A DNA stretch of 15,945 bases from an uncultured Bacteroidota bacterium (GTDB lineage: Bacteria; Bacteroidota; Bacteroidia; Chitinophagales; Chitinophagaceae). Under the pieces are notes generated by a model. It made no database searches, was not told where the DNA came from, and saw only the letters and a list, made by a program, of their open reading frames with translations. A program made the translations under genes and the position numbers. How positions within the stretch are numbered: the stretch's first letter is position 1; each line of letters opens with the position of its first letter. Shown here piece after piece: positions 5,474 through 13,271 of this stretch. The DNA lies in NCBI GenBank assembly GCA_903913355.1, contig CAIWKU010000246.1, forward strand, positions 1-15,945, written 5' to 3'.

Positions 5474-8434
5474 ATGTCAGAACTGAAATTACCAAGACTG
5501 TTAGCAGCCGCCAAAGAGTTTAATGTGGGTCAGGACACCCTTATTGAATTCCTGGTGAAGAAAGGATTTAACCGCGATGACCTGAAGCCTACCGCAAAGC
5601 TCCAGGAAGACCAATACTATGCACTACAGGCAGAGTTCCAGGGCGATAAAGTTGCCAAGAATAAAGCCGATCTGGTAGAAATACCCAAAGGTGCACAAGG
5701 AGAAACTAAGAAAAAGAAAGACGAGGAAGAGATCACATTCAGGAAAGATGAAAAGAAAGCGGCTCCGGCAGCTCCTAAAGAAGAGCCCAAACCAGCAGAA
5801 GAAGCCCCTAAGCCTGAACTGGTAGTAACTGCACCCGCGCCTGTAGTTGCCGAAGTAGCTCAGCCGGATTTTGTAAAAATTGATGCCCCCGAACTGGAAG
5901 GCACAACTGTTGTAACCAAGATTGATCTGTCTGCTATTGACTCTTCTACCAGACCTAAAAAATCTGCCAAGAAAAAAGATGCCAAAGCAGAAGAAGAAAC
6001 CATAGCTCAGGAAGAAGTTAAACCGGCTAAATCAAAAAAGAAAGAAGAAGAGATCGTTGAAAAAGCTGCTGAAACAGCGGCACCGGCTCCAACACCGGCC
6101 CCAACCCCTGTTCATGAAGAAGAAGCAGGTCCAACGATTGAAAATATCAAAGCCGATAAACTGGAAGGTCCAAAGATCCTCGGTAAAATTGAACTTCCGG
6201 TAAATAGCGATACCCGTCCCAAACCTATGGGCAGGGATGAGAAACGCAAACGCAAACGTATTCCGGTAGATAAAAAAGGAGATGGACCCGGCGGTGCGCA
6301 AACCGGCGGCGGTGCTAACCAACAGGGTACTGTTAACAGAACTGATGCCAATGGAAAACCTACCGGACCTAATCGTCCGATTGTTCCGGCCAATAATAAC
6401 CGTGGCGGACAAGGCGGGGGTAATTTTAACCGACCAGCAGGTGGCGGCGGAGGTGGTAACAGAGGTGGCGGCGGTAACCGTGACAGAGGTCCACAAGTAA
6501 GAAGAGAGGATAAAGAAATTGATCAGAAAGCCATACAGGAAAAAATACGTGAAACCCAGGCCAAATTATCTGGTACTGGCGGACGTGGAAAGAGCCTGAA
6601 AGCCAAATACCGCCGAGCAAAACGCGATGAAGCGGCAGAGGCAATGGGCGAAATGACAGAAGATAATAAGCTACAGGTTACAGAATTTGTAACAGTAAGT
6701 GAACTGGCTAACCTGATGGATGTAAGCTTCGCTGATGTAATTGGCAAGTGTATGAACCTGGGGGTAATGGTATCCATTAACCAACGTTTGGATGCGGAAG
6801 TGATTGAATTGGTTGCCAGCGAATTTGGTATTGAAGTAGAATTTATTGGTATTGAAGATGCCGATGAAATGGAGGAAGAAGAAGAAGAGGATGAAGCAGA
6901 AGCATTGGTTCCACGTGCGCCTATTGTCACCATCATGGGTCACGTAGATCATGGTAAAACCTCATTACTCGATTATATCCGTAGTGCCAATGTAGTAGCA
7001 GGTGAAGCGGGTGGTATTACCCAGCATATCGGTGCCTATGAAGTAACCCTGCCTAATGGCAAAGCCATCACTTTCCTGGATACACCCGGTCACGAAGCGT
7101 TTACCGCCATGCGTGCACGTGGTGCAAAAGTTACCGATGTTGCTATTATAGTAGTTGCAGCGGATGATGCCGTAATGCCACAAACCAAGGAAGCCATCAG
7201 TCACGCACAGGCTGCCGGTGTACCCATGATTTTTGCGGTGAATAAAATTGATAAAGATGGGGCTAACCCGCAGAAAATATACGAGCAGTTATCTCAAATG
7301 AATATCCTGGTAGAATCATGGGGTGGTAAATACCAGAACCAGGAACTATCTGCCAAACAGGGATTAAACGTTGATAAACTGCTGGAAAAAGTATTGCTGG
7401 AAGCAGAAGTGCTGGACCTGAAAGCCAATCCGAAAAGAGAAGCCGCAGGTACCATTATTGAAGCTTCCCTGGATAAAGGCCGTGGATATGTTGCCACAAT
7501 ATTGGTACAAAACGGAACCCTGCGTCAGGGAGATCTGATTGTATCCGGGCAACATTATGGTCGTGTAAAAGCCATGTTCAATGAACGTAACCAACGCATT
7601 GAAATTGCACCACCTTCTACTCCCGTGGTAATGCTGGGATTGAATGGTGCACCACAGGCAGGTGAAAAATTCAGGGTGTTTGATGATGAAGCGGAAGCAA
7701 AAGAAGTGGCAACAAAAAGAGCCCAGTTATTGCGTGAGCAGGGACTGCGTGCCAGAAAACATATTACCCTGGATGAGATCGGTCGCCGTTTGGCACTGGG
7801 TAACTTTAAAGAACTGAACATCATTATCAAAGGTGATGTGGATGGATCTGTTGAAGCCTTGAGTGATTCTTTACAGAAATTATCTACCGAAGAAATCGCT
7901 ATTCGTGTGGTACATAAAGGGGTTGGACAAATCTCTGAAAGTGATGTATTGCTGGCTACGGCTTCTGATGCCATTATTATTGGATTTAATGTGCGTCCTT
8001 CTATGCAGGCCAACAAATTGTCTGAAACAGAAGGAGTGGAAATCAAATTATATTCCATTATCTATACCGCTATCGACGAGATCAAGAGCGCTATGGAGGG
8101 GATGCTGGAGCCCAAATACCAGGAGAAGATTACCGCCAATGTGGAAGTACGCGAAGTGTACAAATTTGATAAAGCCACGGTTGCCGGTTGCTTTGTACTG
8201 GAAGGAAAGATCGCACGTAACAGTAAGATCCGTATTATCCGGGATGGTATTGTGGAGTATCCAAAAGGAGAGGGCCAAAGTGCGGAACTGGGCAGCCTGA
8301 AACGTTTCAAAGACGACGCCAAAGAAGTGGCTTCCAATATGGAGTGCGGCTTAACCATTAAGAACTATAATGATATTAAAGTAGGCGATATTGTTGAAGC
8401 CTTTGAAGAAGAGGAAGTAAAACGGACCTTGTAG
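5474..8434 (+). CDS. infB: Translation initiation factor IF-2
   Basis: A 986-aa GTPase that brings initiator tRNA to the 30S subunit. Residues 3-55 form the first IF2_N domain (LPRLLAAAKEFNVG). A long Lys/Glu/Ala/Pro-rich linker follows, then a Gly/Asn/Arg-rich stretch (about 270-345) with GGGGGG and NRGGGGNRDRG, and a second IF2_N-like domain (about 404-457). An acidic EEEEEE stretch comes before the G domain. G motifs are GHVDHGKT 489-496, GGITQHIGAYEV after it, DTPGH from 536, NKID 590-593 and SAKQG 626-630. Domains II-IV fill the rest to the C-terminus. It lies 129 bp after nusA with no terminator between them. Length is normal for the phylum. Confidence 0.97.
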   Translation: MSELKLPRLLAAAKEFNVGQDTLIEFLVKKGFNRDDLKPTAKLQEDQYYALQAEFQGDKVAKNKADLVEIPKGAQGETKKKKDEEEITFRKDEKKAAPAAPKEEPKPAEEAPKPELVVTAPAPVVAEVAQPDFVKIDAPELEGTTVVTKIDLSAIDSSTRPKKSAKKKDAKAEEETIAQEEVKPAKSKKKEEEIVEKAAETAAPAPTPAPTPVHEEEAGPTIENIKADKLEGPKILGKIELPVNSDTRPKPMGRDEKRKRKRIPVDKKGDGPGGAQTGGGANQQGTVNRTDANGKPTGPNRPIVPANNNRGGQGGGNFNRPAGGGGGGNRGGGGNRDRGPQVRREDKEIDQKAIQEKIRETQAKLSGTGGRGKSLKAKYRRAKRDEAAEAMGEMTEDNKLQVTEFVTVSELANLMDVSFADVIGKCMNLGVMVSINQRLDAEVIELVASEFGIEVEFIGIEDADEMEEEEEEDEAEALVPRAPIVTIMGHVDHGKTSLLDYIRSANVVAGEAGGITQHIGAYEVTLPNGKAITFLDTPGHEAFTAMRARGAKVTDVAIIVVAADDAVMPQTKEAISHAQAAGVPMIFAVNKIDKDGANPQKIYEQLSQMNILVESWGGKYQNQELSAKQGLNVDKLLEKVLLEAEVLDLKANPKREAAGTIIEASLDKGRGYVATILVQNGTLRQGDLIVSGQHYGRVKAMFNERNQRIEIAPPSTPVVMLGLNGAPQAGEKFRVFDDEAEAKEVATKRAQLLREQGLRARKHITLDEIGRRLALGNFKELNIIIKGDVDGSVEALSDSLQKLSTEEIAIRVVHKGVGQISESDVLLATASDAIIIGFNVRPSMQANKLSETEGVEIKLYSIIYTAIDEIKSAMEGMLEPKYQEKITANVEVREVYKFDKATVAGCFVLEGKIARNSKIRIIRDGIVEYPKGEGQSAELGSLKRFKDDAKEVASNMECGLTIKNYNDIKVGDIVEAFEEEEVKRTL

Positions 8435-8505
8435 AATATCGAATATTGAACAGGGGATATCGAATTTTGAAGGAAATTAACCTTAAACGCTAAACCCTAA
8501 AACAT

Positions 8506-8536
8506 AAACCACCGCCTGCGGTTGGTTTTTGTTTTG
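8506..8536 (+). terminator. Terminator after infB
   Basis: AACCA-CCGC pairs with GCGG-TTGGTT with one bulged base and a tiny loop, followed by TTTTTGTTTT. It closes the rimP-nusA-infB operon 71 bp after the infB stop. Confidence 0.7.
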
Positions 8537-8577
8537 TTAAAAGCCTTTCACAATCCCCAAAAAAGCCACTGAATAGC

Positions 8578-8585
8578 TATTTTTG
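8578..8585 (+). promoter_or_regulatory. Candidate -7 box TATTTTTG of the PpiC gene
   Basis: TATTTTTG fits TANNTTTG and ends 16 bases before the ATG at 8602. No TTG is seen 19-20 bases upstream, so only the -7 element is supported. The predicted leader is about 10 nt. Confidence 0.4.
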
Positions 8586-8601
8586 GTTACTATTGAACAA
8601 T

Positions 8602-9996
8602 ATGAAACAGTTTATCTTAGGTATTATCATCATCGCCGGCTGTTTGGGAGGATCTGTATATGCCCAGAGTAAGAAAGTAATTGCGGATAAGATCGTGGGT
8701 CAGGTGGGTGATAAAATCATTCTCCGTTCCGATATTATTAATGCCATTGCCGATATGAAAAGGCAGGCCCAGGGTCAGGATAACAGCCTTATTCCCGATC
8801 AGTGCCAGGTACTCGAAAGCCAGTTGATCAGAAAAGCACTGGTACTGCAGGCGCAAAAAGATTCATTGCATGTTAGTGATGAGGAAGTAGATGCCGCTCT
8901 GGATAACCAGATCAGAATGTTCATACAACAGTATGGATCAAAAGATATATTGGAAGAGATTGCCGGCAAAACCGTTTACCAGATCAAAGAAGATTTTAAA
9001 GAAGGTTTCCGCGAGAAAAAATTAGCCGATCAAATGCAGAGTAAGATTGTTGACGGCGTAAAAATCACTCCTACAGAAGTAAAAGCCTATTTTGCCAAGA
9101 TCCCGAAAGACAGTCTTCCATTTTATGAAAGTGAAATTGAAGTAAGTCAGATTGTAGTATATCCTAAAGCGAATAAGGATGTGGAAGAATATGTTTCCAA
9201 ACAAATGTATGATTACAAAAGGCAGATAGAAGCGGGTACTAAAAAAATAGACCAGCTGGCAAAATTATACAGTGAGGATCCTGCAGTAAAAGAAAACGGT
9301 GGTCAATACACACTAAACCGGAATGATAAAAATTCATGGGATCCAACCTTTCTGTCAGCCGCTTTTCGTTTGAAGGAAGGCCAGGTATCTCCCGTCATCA
9401 AATCTAAATTCGGTTTGCATATTATTCAAATGATCAGTCGCTCAGGTGATGAAGCCGTTGTAAAACATATCCTGCGTATTCCACCGGTATCGGATGATGA
9501 GATCAATGAGGCCAAACATAAACTGGATACGGTTAGACAAAAAATCATTTCTGGATCGATGAGTTTTGGCGCAGCCGTTAGTAAGTATAGTGATGACGAG
9601 AATAGTAAATTTAATGCAGGTGCTGCTGCTTCACAAAGAGATGGTTCTACATTCGTGAATATTGATCAGTTGGATAAAGACATGATCAAACCCATCAGCG
9701 TTTTAAAACCCGGCGAATATTCACAGCCACAGGTGTATACGGATGAGCGTAACCGGAAAGTGGTAAGACTGATCTATCTAAAAAACAGAACAGAGCCGCA
9801 TCGTGAAAACCTGAAAGAAGATTATAACCGGATAGCCCAAAGAGCCCAGGAAGAAAAAAGAAGCTCAGTACTGGAAAAATGGTTCAAAGAACATATTCCT
9901 ACCTATTATGTACAGATTGATAAAGAATTTGGATCATGTGCGGGACTTGACGAATGGAGAAATGCCGCTGAAAATGCAGCGAAAGCCAGAAATTAA
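8602..9996 (+). CDS. Exported SurA/PpiC-type peptidyl-prolyl isomerase
   Basis: A 464-aa periplasmic folding factor. The frame can be read from a TTG at 8593, but ATG 8602 starts a proper signal peptide: K2, a hydrophobic core (FILGIIII), and a likely cleavage after VYA (residue 21) before QS. Residues 25-170 form a helical SurA_N-like chaperone domain. Two parvulin-type domains follow at about 175-278 (SEIEVSQIVVYP to FGLHIIQMI) and 284-394 (VVKHILRIPP to VVRLIYL), then a helical C-terminal tail. Proteins of this build escort outer-membrane proteins and isomerise prolines. An IAGC at residues 11-14 also fits a lipobox, so lipoprotein processing cannot be excluded. Terminators bracket it, so it is monocistronic. 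Confidence 0.88.
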   Translation: MKQFILGIIIIAGCLGGSVYAQSKKVIADKIVGQVGDKIILRSDIINAIADMKRQAQGQDNSLIPDQCQVLESQLIRKALVLQAQKDSLHVSDEEVDAALDNQIRMFIQQYGSKDILEEIAGKTVYQIKEDFKEGFREKKLADQMQSKIVDGVKITPTEVKAYFAKIPKDSLPFYESEIEVSQIVVYPKANKDVEEYVSKQMYDYKRQIEAGTKKIDQLAKLYSEDPAVKENGGQYTLNRNDKNSWDPTFLSAAFRLKEGQVSPVIKSKFGLHIIQMISRSGDEAVVKHILRIPPVSDDEINEAKHKLDTVRQKIISGSMSFGAAVSKYSDDENSKFNAGAAASQRDGSTFVNIDQLDKDMIKPISVLKPGEYSQPQVYTDERNRKVVRLIYLKNRTEPHRENLKEDYNRIAQRAQEEKRSSVLEKWFKEHIPTYYVQIDKEFGSCAGLDEWRNAAENAAKARN

Positions 9997-10013
9997 GTAA
10001 ATAAAATACCAGT

Positions 10014-10049
10014 AAAAAAAGCCCGTTCCTGTAGGAACGGGCTTTTTTT
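10014..10049. terminator. Bidirectional terminator after the PpiC gene
   Basis: GCCCGTTCC (10021-10029) and GGAACGGGC (10034-10042) form a perfect 9-bp stem with loop TGTA. It has an A7 run before and a T7 run after, so it can work on both strands. It ends the PpiC transcript 17 bp after its stop and insulates the marR promoter. Confidence 0.9.
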
Positions 10050-10058
10050 ACTGAATTA

Positions 10059-10090
10059 TTTGGATAATTGAATGTATGTACATACATTTG
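10059..10090 (+). promoter_or_regulatory. marR promoter
   Basis: TTTG (10059-10062), a 20-base spacer and TACATTTG (10083-10090) match the same -33/-7 layout as the rimP promoter. The -7 box ends four bases before the GTG start at 10095, so the message would be leaderless or nearly so. Confidence 0.65.
10071..10088. promoter_or_regulatory. 18-bp perfect palindrome, probable MarR operator
   Basis: AATGTATGTACATACATT reads the same on both strands and covers most of the -7 box. Its size and place fit a MarR dimer site that would block RNA polymerase, giving autorepression. A related 12-bp palindrome lies before the pirin genes. Confidence 0.7.
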
Positions 10091-10094
10091 TATT

Positions 10095-10556
10095 GTGAAA
10101 CTAGAACAGGCCATACAAAGTACAAAATTTAAAAGCGAAGTGCAAAAGGCAGTATTAAATACGCTGTATACGGCTTGGTGGCTGAAAACAGTGATGAGTA
10201 AGGAATTGAAAGAGTTTGGATTAACCCATGAGCAATACAATGTATTAAGAATACTGAAAGGCAAATATCCTGAGCAAATGTGTGTGAGAGATGTGGCATG
10301 CCGGATGATTGAAAAAAGCTCGAATGTGCCCAGAATCATTGACAGACTGGAATTAAAAAAACTGGTAAAAAGGGCTACATCCCAGATAGATAAGAGGGAA
10401 ACAGTAATTACCCTAACCCAGAGCGGGATAGCCATACTCGAGGCGAGTACCCGAATTTTGGATAAGTCAATGGATGATAACCGGTTTATGATGAATTGTG
10501 AGGATGCGGAAAAACTGAATTCGCTATTAGAGAGATTGCGGAAAACCGAAGAGTGA
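10095..10556 (+). CDS. MarR-family transcriptional regulator
   Basis: A 153-aa winged-helix repressor. The frame opens at a TTG at 10068, but that would translate the operator; GTG 10095 gives a family-like start (KLEQAIQSTKFKSE). Dimerisation helices lie at both ends. The DNA-binding part runs from about residue 45 to 105: HEQYNVLRIL, VRDVACRMI, the recognition helix NVPRIIDRLELKKLV, and the wing ending at D99-K100-R101. Two cysteines (C63, C69) flank the first helix of the reader head and could sense oxidants or electrophiles; this is inferred. Its own palindrome overlaps its promoter, and stress-type genes follow on the same strand 51 bp downstream. Confidence 0.88.
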   Translation: MKLEQAIQSTKFKSEVQKAVLNTLYTAWWLKTVMSKELKEFGLTHEQYNVLRILKGKYPEQMCVRDVACRMIEKSSNVPRIIDRLELKKLVKRATSQIDKRETVITLTQSGIAILEASTRILDKSMDDNRFMMNCEDAEKLNSLLERLRKTEE

Positions 10557-10574
10557 TTTTTTTTAACTAAATAG

Positions 10575-10586
10575 GTGTATATACAC
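10575..10586. promoter_or_regulatory. 12-bp palindrome GTGTATATACAC before the pirins
   Basis: A perfect palindrome 21 bases before the first pirin start. It shares the TGTAT...ATACA-type halves with the marR palindrome, so the same regulator may bind both. No clear TANNTTTG box is seen in this 51-bp gap. Confidence 0.5.
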
Positions 10587-10607
10587 ATAAATAATAAATA
10601 ATTAACA

Positions 10608-11327
10608 ATGAAAACGATTTTACATACAGCAGATAGCCGGGGTCATGCCAATTTTGGCTGGCTGAACAGTTACCATAGTTTCAGTTTTGGTCATTACCAT
10701 AACCCCGAGCGCATGCATTTTGGTGCATTACGGGTATTGAATGATGATACGGTAAGCGCAGGCATGGGTTTTTCAAAACACCCGCATGATAATATGGAAA
10801 TTGTTTCCATTCCACTTTCAGGAGACCTGCATCATAGAGACAGTACCGGAAGGGATAAGATCATTCGCCAAAATGATGTACAGATCATGAGTGCCGGTTC
10901 GGGTATAGAACATAGCGAAATGAATGCGAATAAGGATAAGGAAGTAAAATTTCTACAGATCTGGGTATTCCCCAAGAACAGAAATATTGCTCCCCGTTAT
11001 GAGCAGAAAACATTTCTGCCAACCGATAGGGCCAATCAATTGGTAACCGTAGTGGCACCTGATGATGAGAAAGCCGTATGGATTAACCAGGATGCCTGGT
11101 TTTCATTAGCCAACTTATCAAAAGAAGGTACAACAGAATATACTATCCGCAAAAACGGAAATGGGGTATATGTATTTGTGCTAACAGGAAATATAACCAT
11201 CGGAGATCAGGTATTATCACAAAGAGACGGCCTGGGCATTTCAGAAACCGATTCCATTCAAATATTGGCAAACACCGATGCGGAATTTTTATTGATCGAC
11301 ATACCCATGAAAATTACAGGAGAATAA
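10608..11327 (+). CDS. Pirin family protein, YhhW-like
   Basis: A 239-aa bicupin. The N-terminal cupin keeps the metal site: H58 and H60 in KHPHDNMEIV, then H102 and E104 in GIEHSEMN, matching the His-His-His-Glu set of YhhW. FGALRVLNDD and LHHRDSTGRD are typical of the family. YhhW and human pirin can cleave quercetin by oxygen insertion, and some bacterial pirins act as redox-linked regulators; the true substrate here is unknown. No signal peptide, so cytoplasmic. It lies 51 bp after marR, and the next pirin begins one base after its stop. Confidence 0.92.
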   Translation: MKTILHTADSRGHANFGWLNSYHSFSFGHYHNPERMHFGALRVLNDDTVSAGMGFSKHPHDNMEIVSIPLSGDLHHRDSTGRDKIIRQNDVQIMSAGSGIEHSEMNANKDKEVKFLQIWVFPKNRNIAPRYEQKTFLPTDRANQLVTVVAPDDEKAVWINQDAWFSLANLSKEGTTEYTIRKNGNGVYVFVLTGNITIGDQVLSQRDGLGISETDSIQILANTDAEFLLIDIPMKITGE

Positions 11328-11328
11328 A

Positions 11329-12201
11329 ATGGCAACGAACAGGACCATCAAATCAATTTTATATGCACAGCCTATGGATATGGGTGGCATGCCTATCAGG
11401 CAGCCTTTCCCTTCACGCAAAGCTGAACAGATTGATCCGTTTTTATTATTGCACCATGCCGACCTGAAAGTACCCACGCATATTGCACCCAAACATGCAG
11501 GTGTTGGTCCGCATCCGCATCGCGGTTTTTCGCCTGTGAGTTTTATTTTCAAAGGTGGTGTGCATCATCGTGATAGCCGGGGCAATGATAATATCGTTTA
11601 TGCCGGAGGAACCCAATGGATGAATGCCGGAATGGGCATCATACATAGTGAAAGACCCCCTGAAAATATTCACGCATTAGGTGGCAAACAGGAATTGATC
11701 CAGTTATGGGTAAATACACCTGCCAAACATAAAATGGATATCCCTGCCTATTATCCACTTACGAAAGAGCAAACACCCGTGCTCCATTCCGCTGATGGAT
11801 TAACATCGGTAAATATTATTTCAGGAACACTGGATGGAATAACCGGCCCTATCCATCCATTATCGCCGGTAAATACATTCACTGCCGAAATGAAACAGGG
11901 AGCAAAATTCTTTTTTAGTATCCCCGCTTCTCATAATGCGTTTATCTATGTGATGGAAGGTCAGGTAAAAGTTACCGGTGACAGCAATGTAGAAGAGAAA
12001 TATGTTGCGGTATTCAATCTTGACGGAGAAGGATTTGAACTGGAAGCAGTACAAAACACCCGCTTATTCTTAGGAACCGGTGAACCCCTCAACGAACCCG
12101 TTGCTTCTCATGGTCCCTTTGTAATGAATAACCAAACCCAACTCATGGAAGCTTTCCGCGATTACCAACAAGGAAAGATGGGTGTTTTAATCGAAGAATA
12201 A
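11329..12201 (+). CDS. Pirin family protein, canonical type
   Basis: A 290-aa bicupin of the usual pirin length. The signature GPHPHRGF gives H62 and H64, and HSE gives H106 and E108, completing the Fe-binding set. The C-terminal cupin (about 175-285) contains FIYVMEGQVKVTG. It begins one base after the stop of the YhhW-like gene, so the two are certainly co-transcribed. Having two distinct pirins side by side suggests different substrates or a mixed complex (inference). No export signal. Confidence 0.93.
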   Translation: MATNRTIKSILYAQPMDMGGMPIRQPFPSRKAEQIDPFLLLHHADLKVPTHIAPKHAGVGPHPHRGFSPVSFIFKGGVHHRDSRGNDNIVYAGGTQWMNAGMGIIHSERPPENIHALGGKQELIQLWVNTPAKHKMDIPAYYPLTKEQTPVLHSADGLTSVNIISGTLDGITGPIHPLSPVNTFTAEMKQGAKFFFSIPASHNAFIYVMEGQVKVTGDSNVEEKYVAVFNLDGEGFELEAVQNTRLFLGTGEPLNEPVASHGPFVMNNQTQLMEAFRDYQQGKMGVLIEE

Positions 12202-12259
12202 ACAACTATCAACTATCATCAACCCTAAATTTTAAACAATAAACCCTAAACTAAACAAA
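12202..12259 (+). other. G-free spacer with AACCCTAAA units
   Basis: The 58 bases between pirin and yceI contain no G on the coding strand and repeat ACCCTAAA twice. Such a leader cannot form G-C pairs and should stay unstructured ahead of the yceI start. Confidence 0.5.
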
Positions 12260-12787
12260 ATGTCAACTTACAAAATCGACGCCGCCCACAGTGAAATCAC
12301 TTTTAAAGTGAAACACCTGATGATTACTTCTGTAACCGGAAGCTTTACAAAATTTGATGCAACCATGGAAGCTGAAGCTGCTGATTTCAGCGATGCGAAA
12401 ATTTCATTTGAAGCAGAAACCGCCAGTATCAGCACCAATAACGAACAGCGTGATGGTCATTTACAGAGTGAAGATTTTTTTGCAGCCGCAAAATATCCTA
12501 CCCTGTCTTTTGTATCTACTTCTTTTACAAAAGTTACTGCTGAAGAATATGTTCTTAACGGAAATCTTACGATCAAAGGCATAACCAAACCCGTTCAACT
12601 GGCTGTAGAATATGGTGGAACTGCTACTGATCCTTATGGACAGGTTAAATCAGGTTTTGAAATCGGCGGAAAAATCAACCGTCAGGATTTTGGCCTGGTA
12701 TGGAGCGCAACAACCGAAGCCGGTGGTATTGTAGTTAGCGACGAAGTAAAACTTCATTTCAACGTACAAATGATCAAACAAGCCTAA
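12260..12787 (+). CDS. YceI family protein (cytoplasmic type)
   Basis: A 175-aa lipocalin-like beta barrel. It begins MSTYKIDAAHSEITFKVKHL, the standard YceI start without a signal peptide, whereas the E. coli paralogue is periplasmic. Conserved parts are INTNNEQRDGHL-like STNNEQRDGHLQSEDFF, YPTLSFVS, LTIKGITKPV and the final INRQDFGLVW. YceI proteins bind long isoprenoid or amphiphilic ligands and are often induced by stress; the ligand here is unknown. It follows the pirins on the same strand after a G-free gap. Confidence 0.93.
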   Translation: MSTYKIDAAHSEITFKVKHLMITSVTGSFTKFDATMEAEAADFSDAKISFEAETASISTNNEQRDGHLQSEDFFAAAKYPTLSFVSTSFTKVTAEEYVLNGNLTIKGITKPVQLAVEYGGTATDPYGQVKSGFEIGGKINRQDFGLVWSATTEAGGIVVSDEVKLHFNVQMIKQA

Positions 12788-12878
12788 CAAAAAAACCATC
12801 AACCAAAAAACAACCCTAAACCCATCACCCTAAACCCACCTATCACTTTCAACAACTACAAACCATCAACTAGTAACC
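12788..12878 (+). other. G-depleted spacer with ACCCTAAACCC units
   Basis: Ninety-one bases with a single G, again carrying two copies of an ACCCTAAACCC motif and CATCAAC repeats. It resembles the spacer before yceI and lies directly upstream of the DoxX-like gene. Confidence 0.5.
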
Positions 12879-13244
12879 ATGAAACTCCTAACCAATATCC
12901 CGGTCTATTTGCTATCACTCATTTATTTGGTATTCGGCTCTAACTATTTTTTACATTTTATTCCAATGCAATCTATGTCCGGTGATGCGGGTACCTTTAT
13001 AGGGTTATTATTTACCACCAAATTTTTGCTCTTTGTAAAAATAGTAGAACTGGCTTGTGGTGTATTGATGATTATTCCTAAAACACGTGCATTGGCATTA
13101 TTACTGATTGCACCTATTTCAGTGAATATTTTATTGTTTGAGTTGTTGATTGCACATCAGCCAGGCATAGGTATTTTACTCGTATTACTGAATGCAGTAG
13201 CTATCTATGTAAAAAGGACTAATTATATAGGTATTATCCAATAA
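12879..13244 (+). CDS. DoxX-like integral membrane protein
   Basis: A 121-aa protein with four predicted membrane helices (about 7-29, 45-67, 69-90 and 94-111) and almost no soluble part. The run FVKIVELACGVLMII in the second helix and the R/P motif after it (PKTRALAL) resemble DoxX-family proteins, which in some bacteria associate with redox enzymes and thiol-stress genes. The family call is by overall pattern, so moderate. It lies within the redox cluster, 27 bp before the OsmC-like gene. Confidence 0.7.
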   Translation: MKLLTNIPVYLLSLIYLVFGSNYFLHFIPMQSMSGDAGTFIGLLFTTKFLLFVKIVELACGVLMIIPKTRALALLLIAPISVNILLFELLIAHQPGIGILLVLLNAVAIYVKRTNYIGIIQ

Positions 13245-13271
13245 CTGTATGGAAGACTAAATAAGTAACGT

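Noticed and set aside
6032..6496. Long antisense frames inside infB
   Set aside because: They mirror the low-complexity Gly/Lys/Glu-rich codons of IF-2 and show no protein-like character.
8435..8472. Repeated ATATCGAAT pieces after infB as an insertion scar
   Set aside because: Two imperfect copies only, no target duplication and no terminal inverted repeats.
8593..8601. TTG start for the PpiC gene
   Set aside because: It would add only three residues (MNN) before an ATG that begins a standard signal peptide.
10540..10564. T8 run after the marR stop as a terminator
   Set aside because: Only a three-base CGG/CCG stem precedes it, too weak for an intrinsic terminator; read-through to the pirins is likely.
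12788..12878. Telomere-like ACCCTAAA repeats as a replicon end
   Set aside because: Copies are few, irregular and lie within an operon; low-complexity spacer is the simpler reading.
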